Positions 8,432-15,609 of a stretch of DNA of 45,213 bases are shown here, in pieces (the stretch's first letter is position 1; each line of letters begins with the position of its first letter). The stretch lies in contig DCXP01000022.1 in assembly GCA_002327725.1 (NCBI GenBank), positions 277 through 45,489 of the forward strand, written 5' to 3'. The stretch is from Proteobacteria bacterium UBA2133 (lineage in GTDB: Bacteria; Pseudomonadota; Gammaproteobacteria; Arenicellales; UBA868). Both the position numbers and the translations under genes were made by a program. A model generated the notes under the pieces. It made no database searches, was not told the DNA's origin, and saw only the letters and a program-made list of their open reading frames with translations.

Positions 8432-8677
8432 ATGATCGAAGTCACTGTCACTCTTAACGCCGGCCTGCGTCATTACCGATCCAGCCTTGATGTGGGCGAG
8501 GTCATGCCGCTGCACATCCCCAGCGGGACGAATCTGCGCGAGCTGCTAACACAAATACTACAGATCCCCCCGAACCAGGTCGCGTTCCCGATGGTCAACG
8601 GCATCAAATGCGCTCTGGACCAGCCATTGGTCGCAGGCGACCGGGTTGCCCTCTGGCCACCGGTCGCCGGGGGTTGA
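8432..8677 (+). CDS. MoaD/ThiS-like sulfur carrier protein
   Basis: The 81-residue product has a beta-grasp length and ends in the diagnostic Gly-Gly (WPPVAGG), the site adenylated and thiocarboxylated in MoaD and ThiS. It includes an LRELLTQI helix and a GDRVALWPPVAGG tail that fit MoaD better than ThiS. MoaD proteins deliver sulfur for the dithiolene of the pyranopterin. AOR genes are often accompanied by a dedicated MoaD paralogue, so a role in the tungstopterin of the upstream AOR is likely. The gene follows the AOR by 19 nt. No clear ribosome-binding site is visible before ATG 8432, so it may rely on translation of the AOR gene. Confidence 0.85.
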   Translation: MIEVTVTLNAGLRHYRSSLDVGEVMPLHIPSGTNLRELLTQILQIPPNQVAFPMVNGIKCALDQPLVAGDRVALWPPVAGG

Positions 8678-8727
8678 CAGCCTGTAAACGAGTTTGACCA
8701 CTTGCTGATAGGAGAAGGGCAAGCACC

Positions 8728-8749
8728 TTGACAGGTCTGCTCCTGACAA
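8728..8749. repeat. Imperfect inverted repeat upstream of the substrate-binding protein gene
   Basis: TTGACAGG (8728-8735) and CCTGACAA (8742-8749) form an 8+6+8 inverted repeat with one mismatched pair. It lies in the 194-nt gap between the MoaD-like gene and the transporter genes. The left arm contains TTGACA, but 17 nt downstream there is only TACCTT, a poor -10. It could be an operator, a processing hairpin that raises the binding-protein transcript level, or chance. Confidence 0.35.
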
Positions 8750-8871
8750 TTACCTTGTCGCTTCTACGGAAAATAAACAACCTGACCAAAGGAATACGCC
8801 ACTGCCAGGCAGTCATACCAGCAAATTGGTGTGCGCGGCACGCGTAACCTGAACACCAAAGGGGGAATACG

Positions 8872-10059
8872 ATGAAACAGACCGTTCGTAGGATTGCTTT
8901 TGGCGCATCGGCACTGATGCTGATGCTCGGTACAACCCATGCCGGATCGTTTGATATCGATGCGGTACTGGCAACCAACCTCAACGCCTGTAAAGCGGCG
9001 CCAAATGGCGCGCCGTTGAAAATCGGTTTTGCTGCTGATTTTTCTGACCTCGGAGGATTTGCCGACAAGCCCGCAAGTGAAGCCGCGATCTATTTTGTTG
9101 AGTTGGTCAACTGCGCCGGTGGCGTCAATGGATCCCCAATCGAATTCACTGTCAAGAATATCGAAGGTGATCCGGAGGTGACCCAACGGGCCGGGCAGGA
9201 ACTCGTTGATGCCGGTGTATCCGCTATCCTGGGCCCACCGTTCCCGGATTTTGGCGAGCCCTTGCTGCAGGTTACTGCGGGCAAGGTTGCCACGCTGTTT
9301 GTCGCCTCAACCGAACCGACGCTGGCTGATGCCTCAGCCATGTCATTCCTGGTTGCCTTTGATGATACGGCCCAGGCTACCGCCGCGGCCAAATTCGCCC
9401 TTGACCAGGGCTGGAAAACCGCTGTTACCTTCTCAGCTCCCGGGCCTTATTTCGGCTACAACCCTGTTATCTTCACCAAAGTTTTTGAAGCGGGCGGCGG
9501 CAAAGTAACAACTGACTACGCCTTCGTACCGATCGACGATATGGATTTCTCGGCTCAGGCAAATGCCATGGCGTCTGCGGGATCCGCACCTGACGTTGTT
9601 TACTCAGCTATGCTGTCTTTTCAGAGTGCCGTGCTGCGTGGCCAACTCGATGGTGCCGGGGTAAAAACAAACTACCTTGTGACCGATGCCTTCGAAGCGA
9701 CGGGCGGCTATTTCACCAAGGGCGTTGAAGGCTTCTACCACACCACCCACTCCTTCCCCGCCGAGGGCAGTCGCGTCAAGGCACTCGCGGATGGCTACGC
9801 AGCAGCCCGAGGCGCACCATTGGAGAATGCCTCTTTCGGTGGTCTTGCTGTTGATGCCATTGCCGTGATCATCCAGGCATACCTTGGCACTGGCTCAATG
9901 GATCCGGCAGTTCTAGGGGCTGCGATTGGTGGGCTGAATGGGGTCATTGGTGCCACCGGAACCTTATCCTACTCTGGCGCTAACGGAGCACCGAGCAAAC
10001 CGGTATACGTTCACCGGGTCGTAAACGGAGCACCTACGCTGGCGGCGACTTACGACTGA
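8872..10059 (+). CDS. Branched-chain amino acid-type ABC transporter substrate-binding protein
   Basis: The 395-residue protein starts with a Sec signal peptide (MKQTVRRIAFGASALMLMLG) and a likely cleavage after THA at about residue 24. The mature part has the type I periplasmic-binding fold of LivJ/LivK and UrtA: LKIGFAADFSDLGG at the first strand, AGQELVDAGVSAILGPPFP, then FGGLAVDAIAVIIQAYLG. It binds a solute in the periplasm and delivers it to the membrane pair encoded downstream. GGGGGA at 8861-8866 is a good ribosome-binding site 5 nt before the ATG. The ligand is unknown; related systems carry branched-chain amino acids, urea, short amides, amino alcohols or aromatic acids. Cluster context suggests the amine or N-substituted amino acid handled by the upstream enzymes. 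Confidence 0.9.
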   Translation: MKQTVRRIAFGASALMLMLGTTHAGSFDIDAVLATNLNACKAAPNGAPLKIGFAADFSDLGGFADKPASEAAIYFVELVNCAGGVNGSPIEFTVKNIEGDPEVTQRAGQELVDAGVSAILGPPFPDFGEPLLQVTAGKVATLFVASTEPTLADASAMSFLVAFDDTAQATAAAKFALDQGWKTAVTFSAPGPYFGYNPVIFTKVFEAGGGKVTTDYAFVPIDDMDFSAQANAMASAGSAPDVVYSAMLSFQSAVLRGQLDGAGVKTNYLVTDAFEATGGYFTKGVEGFYHTTHSFPAEGSRVKALADGYAAARGAPLENASFGGLAVDAIAVIIQAYLGTGSMDPAVLGAAIGGLNGVIGATGTLSYSGANGAPSKPVYVHRVVNGAPTLAATYD

Positions 10060-10077
10060 TCCACAGCGCCTGCCAAG

Positions 10078-10794
10078 GTGCTCGATATCGAGTCACTGAT
10101 CACCCGTTACGGCACCATCACAGCCGTTCGGGACGTTGCGCTAACCGTTCAGGCCGGTGAGGTCGTGTGCCTCATCGGCCCCAACGGCGCCGGAAAAACT
10201 ACCCTGCTCGCGACGATCGCGGGTCTGCTGAAGCCATCGGCCGGGCGGGTCACCCTGGATAATAAGAACGTCACCGGCTGGGCGCCCGATCGAATGCTGC
10301 GGGCCGGGCTGGCGCTGGTACCCGAGCACCGCCGAATCTTTTCCGACTTCACAGTCCGCGAGAACCTGCTGGTCGGCGGCGTCACCCAACCGGCCAGTCG
10401 GCGGCAGGAACTGCTGGATGAAATGGTTACACTGTTTCCGGTGCTTAAGGAGCGGCTCTCAGCTCAGGCCGGCTATCTTTCCGGCGGTGAAGCACAACAA
10501 CTCGCCATCGGCCGTGCGCTGATGAGTGACCCGGCCGTGCTGCTCATGGACGAGCCATCGCTGGGCCTGGCTCCGGTGCTGGTCGAGCAGGTATTCGACC
10601 TGATCACCCGCCTGCGCATAAGCGGTCGCACCTTGTTCGTGGTAGAGCAGAATGCGCAGCGGATGCTTGCGGTAGCCGACCGGGCCTACGTCATGCGCTC
10701 GGGCGAGATCGTCGCTGACGGCCCCGCTGCACAACTCGCAGCCCGCGAGGACCTGTTTGAAACCTACCTGGGTCAGTCTGGAGGCAACGCGTGA
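10078..10794 (+). CDS. ABC transporter ATP-binding protein, LivF type
   Basis: The 238-residue ATPase has Walker A GPNGAGKT at residues 34-41, the signature LSGGEAQQLAIGRALM, and Walker B LLMDEPSLGLAP with the catalytic glutamate. ENLLVGG and VVEQNAQRMLAVADR are typical LivF signatures. It powers the importer together with the LivG domain encoded two genes downstream. The start is GTG at 10078, 18 nt after the binding-protein gene. Its stop overlaps the permease start (GTGA at 10791-10794), indicating coupled translation. Confidence 0.93.
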   Translation: MLDIESLITRYGTITAVRDVALTVQAGEVVCLIGPNGAGKTTLLATIAGLLKPSAGRVTLDNKNVTGWAPDRMLRAGLALVPEHRRIFSDFTVRENLLVGGVTQPASRRQELLDEMVTLFPVLKERLSAQAGYLSGGEAQQLAIGRALMSDPAVLLMDEPSLGLAPVLVEQVFDLITRLRISGRTLFVVEQNAQRMLAVADRAYVMRSGEIVADGPAAQLAAREDLFETYLGQSGGNA

Positions 10795-11678
10795 TCGAAC
10801 TCATCCAGCAGATTATTGACGGCCTCGGCCGGGGCGGCATCTACGCCCTGCTGGCCCTGGGTATTGCCGTGATCTTCGGCGTGATGCACCTGATTAACTT
10901 TGCCCATGGGGAACTGATCACGGTAAGTGCATATACCAGTTACTGGCTTTTTGCCAGCGGCTTCAACTGGTGGTTCATCGCACCCACCGTCATTGTTGTC
11001 GCGGTTCTCACTGCGGTGATTATCGAGTTCGTTGCCTTCCGCTGGGTTCGCGGCGCGCCTGATTTCACCATGCTGATGACTTCCTTCGGCGTGCATTTTC
11101 TGGTGCAGGCACTGTTCGTGATGTATGTGTCGGCAAACTTTCGACAGTTCCCCAGACCCGGCTGGATTTTTGATACCTGGCGCATCGGCGACCTCAGCCT
11201 GGAGGTCTTCGACCTGGCGGTCATCGCTGCCACCCTGGTGACGCTGCTGGGTACCTACTGGCTGCTGCAGCGCACCATGTTCGGCGTCAGCCTGCGTGCC
11301 GCTGCAGAAGATTTCGACACGGCCCGGTTGATGGGTATTCGCAGCAACCGGGTGATTCGCGGCGCTTTCGTACTCTCGGGGGTTCTGGCCGGAGTTGCCG
11401 CAATTTTCTGGCTGATGCGCAGCGGACAGGCCGGGCCCACTGCCGGCCTTAACCCGATGCTTAAAGGGGTGCTGGCGGCCTTGATTGGCGGCCTGGGCAG
11501 TCTCAGTGGCGCCGTGCTGGGCGGCATCACCCTTGGCCTGGTCGAAGTGCTGCTGATCTCCCGCCTGCCCGGCGGGACCGCCGGACTGACCGACGGCATC
11601 GTGTTTCTTCTTATCGCCCTGTTGTTTGTATTCAGACCACAGGGTTTGATCACAGTACGCCGGGTCGAGCGCGTTTAA
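10791..11678 (+). CDS. ABC transporter permease, LivH type
   Basis: This 295-residue integral membrane protein of the BPD_transp_2 family has about eight hydrophobic segments. It carries the LivH hallmarks GRGGIYALLALGIAVIFGVM and INFAHGELI near the N-terminus, RTMFGVSLRAAAEDFDTARL in a cytoplasmic loop, and a glycine-rich LIGGLGSLSGAVLGG near the end. It forms half of the translocation channel. GTG 10791 overlaps the LivF stop, and its own stop overlaps the next start by one base (TAATG), so expression of the permease components is tightly linked. Confidence 0.93.
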   Translation: MIELIQQIIDGLGRGGIYALLALGIAVIFGVMHLINFAHGELITVSAYTSYWLFASGFNWWFIAPTVIVVAVLTAVIIEFVAFRWVRGAPDFTMLMTSFGVHFLVQALFVMYVSANFRQFPRPGWIFDTWRIGDLSLEVFDLAVIAATLVTLLGTYWLLQRTMFGVSLRAAAEDFDTARLMGIRSNRVIRGAFVLSGVLAGVAAIFWLMRSGQAGPTAGLNPMLKGVLAALIGGLGSLSGAVLGGITLGLVEVLLISRLPGGTAGLTDGIVFLLIALLFVFRPQGLITVRRVERV

Positions 11679-13504
11679 TGCAGACTGATCCCCTCCGGCG
11701 CGCTATCGCGCCCACGTTGGGCTCAGTTTCTCTGTTTCTGTTACTGCTGGGTGGCAGCCTGCTGTACAGCGCCAATGGTGAGGCTTCAAGTAACAGCCTT
11801 GTCACTCAAATGCTGATTAACGCAGTGGTGGTACTCGGACTCCAGATTTACATTGGCAATACCGGCGTATTGTCTTTCGGGCACATCGGCTTTGGTGCTA
11901 TCGCCGGCTACACCTTTGCCATTTGTGCCATCTCCCCGGAGCGAAAACTCCGACAGATACCCAATGCGCCGTTTGGATTGGCCGAGATCGACCTGACGCC
12001 ACTGCAGTCCGGAATGGTTGCACTGACCTTGACCATCATCGTTGCCTTTGTGATCGGGCTGGCACTATCCCGTTCGGGAGCACGGTCCGGCGCGGTAGCG
12101 GCGGTTGTCATCACCCTGGCGCTGCTGTTCGTAGTCCACGAAGTCGCACGCAACTGGATCGATCTGACCCGGGGCGGAAAGACCGGTCTCTCATTCAGCC
12201 CGCTCGGCAATGCCACACTGCAAGGCAAATTACCCATTTACCTGATCCTGGCGGGAGCGATCGCACTGGCCCGATTATTCAAGGAAACCCGGGCGGGCCG
12301 CCTGGCACAGGCCGCCCGGGAAGATGACCTGGCGGCACGGGTCATGGGAATCGATCCTGCAGTACAGCAGATGATCGCGTTGTTATTATCCGTGGCGGTG
12401 GTATCTGCCGGATCGGCGCTTCGCGTATTTGAACTCGGCAGTATTAATCCCAGATTGTTCTTTTTTGACTATACCTTGCTGACCCTGACCATGCTCATCG
12501 TTGGAGGTCGCAACAGCGTGGCCGGAACCCTGGTCGGGGTAGTAATCATTACCGCCGGCAGCGAATTGACCCGCAATCTGTCGGGCATGGATGTGTCGGG
12601 CATGAACTGGCTGTTACGCGATGGACTGACCGACATCTTCCTGGGCGGTGCAATGCTGGGATTTATGATTCTCAGACCTGCCGGGTTGCTGGGTAACTGG
12701 GAACTGGATCACTGGCTTTACCAACGACTGCGCCGGGCGGAGTCGCCACCAGCGCCAACCCCGATCCCTGCTACAGCATCGAGGTCAGTCCTGCAAGCGG
12801 CAAAGGTCACTGTGCATTTTGGAGGCTACCAGGCACTGGATAATGCCGGGCTGGAGGCAACGGCCGGGGAAGTGGTTGGCCTGATCGGCCCCAACGGGGC
12901 CGGCAAGACTACGCTGCTGAATGTAATCACCGGTCTGGTTAAATCAGACTCTGGTCGGGTTGAACTTAATGGCGCTGTGCTCACCGGGTTATCTCCGTAT
13001 GGCATTGCACGCTCTGGCCTGGCACGGACATTTCAGAACTTCCGCCTGTTCTCCGCCCTCAGCGTACGGGAAAACATCGGGGTGGTACACCTGATGGCGA
13101 CCCGTTTTCGCCAAAACCGCACCTTGCCACCGGTCGATACGCTGGTGGCCCAGGCAGGATTGTGGGAGCACCGTGATCGGCGGGCTTCTGAGCTGGATTA
13201 TGGCAGTGCGCGGCGGCTTGAGTTGGCGCGGGCCGCCGCTGCGGGGCCGGACTTTTTACTGCTGGATGAGCCGACCAGCGGCATGAGCGACCATGAATCC
13301 ATCAACATGATCGACCGGGTACGCTCGATGGCGGAATTGATCGGAGCCGGGGTGGTGGTGATAGACCACGATCTGAATTTCATTACCGGAATCTGTGATC
13401 GCGTCTACGTGCTGGATCAGGGGCGGATCATTGCAGTGGGAACACCGGCAGAGATTTCAGTGAACCCGGCCGTGCAGGCGGCTTATCTGGGCACTGCCGG
13501 ATAG
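11678..13504 (+). CDS. LivM permease fused to LivG ATPase
   Basis: A single 608-residue chain joins two normally separate subunits. Residues 1 to about 345 are a LivM-like permease (IGNTGVLSFGHIGFGAIAGY, REDDLAARVMGIDP, IVGGRNSVAGTLVG). Residues about 365-608 are a LivG-like ATPase with Walker A GPNGAGKT at 404-411, FQNFRLFSALSVRENI, Walker B LLLDEPTSGM and the H-loop VVIDHDLNFI. The ABC signature is relaxed to LDYGSARRLELARA, as LivG proteins often show. The linker at about 345-365 is proline/alanine-rich (RRAESPPAPTPIPATAS). LivM-LivG fusions are known in several branched-chain-type systems, so the arrangement is notable but not unique. Confidence 0.93.
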   Translation: MQTDPLRRAIAPTLGSVSLFLLLLGGSLLYSANGEASSNSLVTQMLINAVVVLGLQIYIGNTGVLSFGHIGFGAIAGYTFAICAISPERKLRQIPNAPFGLAEIDLTPLQSGMVALTLTIIVAFVIGLALSRSGARSGAVAAVVITLALLFVVHEVARNWIDLTRGGKTGLSFSPLGNATLQGKLPIYLILAGAIALARLFKETRAGRLAQAAREDDLAARVMGIDPAVQQMIALLLSVAVVSAGSALRVFELGSINPRLFFFDYTLLTLTMLIVGGRNSVAGTLVGVVIITAGSELTRNLSGMDVSGMNWLLRDGLTDIFLGGAMLGFMILRPAGLLGNWELDHWLYQRLRRAESPPAPTPIPATASRSVLQAAKVTVHFGGYQALDNAGLEATAGEVVGLIGPNGAGKTTLLNVITGLVKSDSGRVELNGAVLTGLSPYGIARSGLARTFQNFRLFSALSVRENIGVVHLMATRFRQNRTLPPVDTLVAQAGLWEHRDRRASELDYGSARRLELARAAAAGPDFLLLDEPTSGMSDHESINMIDRVRSMAELIGAGVVVIDHDLNFITGICDRVYVLDQGRIIAVGTPAEISVNPAVQAAYLGTAG

Positions 13505-13542
13505 ATGGCATGTCTGCAAGCCAATACCAACAGGAGCCCACA

Positions 13543-13764
13543 ATGGATTTTTCGGGTAAGCGGATTCTGGGTGCCGGATCTTCCAGAGGCATTGGCAGGG
13601 CCACAGCAAAAGCATTTCTGGATGCTGGCCAACTGCTGCGGGGTCTGGTTGGAAAGAGTGTTTATGAGATGCCTCGTTGTCTTTGCACCCACGCCGGGTT
13701 TTCCTGCGATGGTGTTCACGCCGGTCCTGATCCGAGACCTGATCGTCCGCACCACAGGGTCTGA
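13543..13764 (+). pseudogene. Remnant of a short-chain dehydrogenase/reductase gene
   Basis: Good initiation signals remain: AGGAG at 13532-13536 and ATG at 13543, 38 nt after LivMG. The first 30 or so residues are a clear SDR N-terminus, with the Rossmann glycine motif GSSRGIGRATAKAFLDAG. After that, similarity stops: the rest of the 73-codon frame contains cysteine/proline/histidine-rich text unlike any SDR, and no NAG or YxxxK motif appears in any frame before mgsA. The gene has therefore lost most of its body by deletion or replacement. It marks a breakpoint between the transporter module and the glutamate-synthase-like module. Confidence 0.75.
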
Positions 13765-13785
13765 GATCGGTGGCTTGAATGAAAA

Positions 13786-13950
13786 ATGGAGACTGGATAC
13801 AGTATGCAAGAGAGATCGTCAACCGACTCCGGAAACAAGCCAGCTGCTATGAAAACAAAACGCGCTGGCGAAAAAAAGTCCGGTGTCTTCCACACCCGGA
13901 ACGGGGCGCGGGCAATCTCCATCCGAGACCTCGCGCTCATCCATTCATGA
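13786..13950 (+). other. Small open frame of unknown status upstream of mgsA
   Basis: An open frame of 54 codons runs from ATG 13786, with further ATGs at 13804 and 13849. It encodes a basic, serine-rich peptide ending in RAISIRDLALIHS. I do not recognise it. No clear ribosome-binding site precedes any of the starts. It lies 25 nt before mgsA, inside the region disturbed by loss of the SDR gene, so it may be a leftover gene end, a leader peptide, or non-coding. Confidence 0.2.
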
Positions 13951-13975
13951 ACATAATATCTGAGGACAACAAACT

Positions 13976-14920
13976 ATGTGTGGCATAGCGGGCAGAATCC
14001 TGCGCGGATATGGCGCCGTCGGCAACGATCTTGTCGAATTGATGGATGCACAAGCGCACCGCGGCGCCGATTCCACCGGTTTTGCGGTTTATTCGAAGTT
14101 GTGCGAGACCGGCTACAAGCTCAGGCTGATGGGGTTTTCGAGGGCCCACCTCGACAGCGACCTGGATGAATTTGCGCACATACTGCGCGCCCACGGCGCC
14201 GACTATCTGTCCGAACCCGTTATCGACGACTCTGGCGACCGCCACTACGCGGTGCGCATGCTGATCAGCGAGCCGGCGGATTTGGTGCGTTGGATCGACG
14301 ACGCGGATCTCATCGCTGACCGCATCGAGGTTCAGTCACTCGGCAAGTCCCTGGAGATCATCAAGGATGTCGGTGACGCCCGGGCGGTCGCCGACAAGCA
14401 CGGCGTGCGGGAAATGATGGGAACCCATGGTCTGGGCCATGCGCGGCTCGCCACCGAGTCGTCAGTGCTGCCCACTGCCAGTCATCCGTTCTGGGCGCGG
14501 CCTTTTCCCGATGTCGCCATCGTACACAACGGTCAGATCACCGATTACTACTCGTGGCGTAAGCGCCTGCAGCAGCAGGGCTACCGCTTCATGACCCAGA
14601 ACGACAGCGAGTTGATCGCGGTGTGGGTTTCCGACCAAATGAGCAAGGGGCTCAGTCGGGAAGCGGCACTCGACAAGTCCATCGACGCCATCGATGGCGT
14701 ATTCACCTTCATGATCAGCGACACCCAGGGCATCGGATTCGCCAAGGATCGCTTCGCCATGAAGCCGCTGGTCACGGTGGAGGATGGCGGCGAACTGGCC
14801 GCCGCCACCGAGGAGCAGGCGGTACGCCGGGTGGTGCGCGACGAGTGTCATGTCATCAACTACGACGGCCCGTCGCTCACGCGCACCTGGACCGTCGGGC
14901 CACAGAGGGCAGCCGCATGA
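13976..14920 (+). CDS. mgsA: Class II glutamine amidotransferase subunit of a split glutamate-synthase-like enzyme (MgsA/GlxB type)
   Basis: The 314-residue protein is an Ntn-type class II glutaminase domain. The catalytic Cys2 follows the initiator methionine (MCGIAGRI). AHRGADSTGF, THGLGHARLATES and IVHNGQITDYYSWR form the glutamine-binding site. It corresponds to the N-terminal domain of GltB, found separately in N-methylglutamate synthase (MgsA), rhizobial GlxB and archaeal split glutamate synthases. It would release ammonia from glutamine, or bind gamma-glutamylmethylamide and release methylamine in the Mgs case. GAGGA at 13962-13966 precedes the ATG. The stop overlaps the mgsB start (ATGA). 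The symbol is by homology and context; GlxB is equally valid. Confidence 0.85.
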   Translation: MCGIAGRILRGYGAVGNDLVELMDAQAHRGADSTGFAVYSKLCETGYKLRLMGFSRAHLDSDLDEFAHILRAHGADYLSEPVIDDSGDRHYAVRMLISEPADLVRWIDDADLIADRIEVQSLGKSLEIIKDVGDARAVADKHGVREMMGTHGLGHARLATESSVLPTASHPFWARPFPDVAIVHNGQITDYYSWRKRLQQQGYRFMTQNDSELIAVWVSDQMSKGLSREAALDKSIDAIDGVFTFMISDTQGIGFAKDRFAMKPLVTVEDGGELAAATEEQAVRRVVRDECHVINYDGPSLTRTWTVGPQRAAA

Positions 14921-15609
14921 GTGAAGTTGTTATCACCGTGGGTGATCGGTCCATCCGCACCATCAACCAGGAAATCCAGGCCGCCGTGGCCGACGGTCAC
15001 GCGGTGTGCGTGAAGGAGACCCTGTCCAGGCACAACCTCGGCATCGGCCTGCCGGCGGGAGCGCGGGTCCGCTTCGAAGGCAGCGTCGGTTATTACTGCG
15101 GCGGGCTCAACAGTGGTGCAACCATCGAGATCGGTCGCGATGCGGGCTGGGGCACCGGTGAGGCCATGGCATCCGGCCACATCACGGTCAACGGCTATTC
15201 CGGCATGTCGGTCGGTGCCTCCATGCTGGGCGGCACCATCCACGTCAAGGGGGATTGCGGCCCGCGTTGTGGCGTGGCGATGAAGGGCGGCGACATCATC
15301 GTCGAGGGGAAACTCGGCTACCAGTCGGGATTCATGGCCCATGCCGGACGCATCATCGCCCTGGGCGGCGCCGGCACCTCCTGCGCCGATGCCCTGTGGG
15401 AGGGTCAGGTGTGGGTGCTGGGAGACATCGAGTCCCTCGGTGTGGATACCCAAGTGGTCGAACCGGAGCCCGAAGAGGCGGCATCCGTTGAACAACTGCT
15501 GGCGGGATACGGTCTGGACGACAGCGCCCATGACTGGCGCAAGGTCATATCCAGTCAACGTCTTTGGTACTTTGAAAGTCGGGATGCGAACGCATGGCTC
15601 ATGATCTGA
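14917..15609 (+). CDS. mgsB: GXGXG-domain subunit of a split glutamate-synthase-like enzyme (MgsB/GlxC type)
   Basis: The 230-residue protein is a right-handed beta-helix of the GXGXG family, equal to the C-terminal domain of GltB. Repeating glycine turns are visible (SVGYYCGGLNSGATIEIG, GYSGMSVGASMLGGTIHVKG, GVAMKGGDIIVEGKLG). In MgsABC and GlxBCD this subunit is structural and holds the amidotransferase and FMN subunits together. ATG 14917 overlaps the mgsA stop by 4 nt; a longer upstream frame exists but would run through mgsA. Its end overlaps the mgsC start by 16 nt. Confidence 0.87.
   Translation: MSEVVITVGDRSIRTINQEIQAAVADGHAVCVKETLSRHNLGIGLPAGARVRFEGSVGYYCGGLNSGATIEIGRDAGWGTGEAMASGHITVNGYSGMSVGASMLGGTIHVKGDCGPRCGVAMKGGDIIVEGKLGYQSGFMAHAGRIIALGGAGTSCADALWEGQVWVLGDIESLGVDTQVVEPEPEEAASVEQLLAGYGLDDSAHDWRKVISSQRLWYFESRDANAWLMI

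Noticed and set aside
8674..8679. TTGACA as a -35 box for the importer genes
   Set aside because: It overlaps the MoaD-like stop codon and no acceptable -10 lies 15-19 nt downstream.
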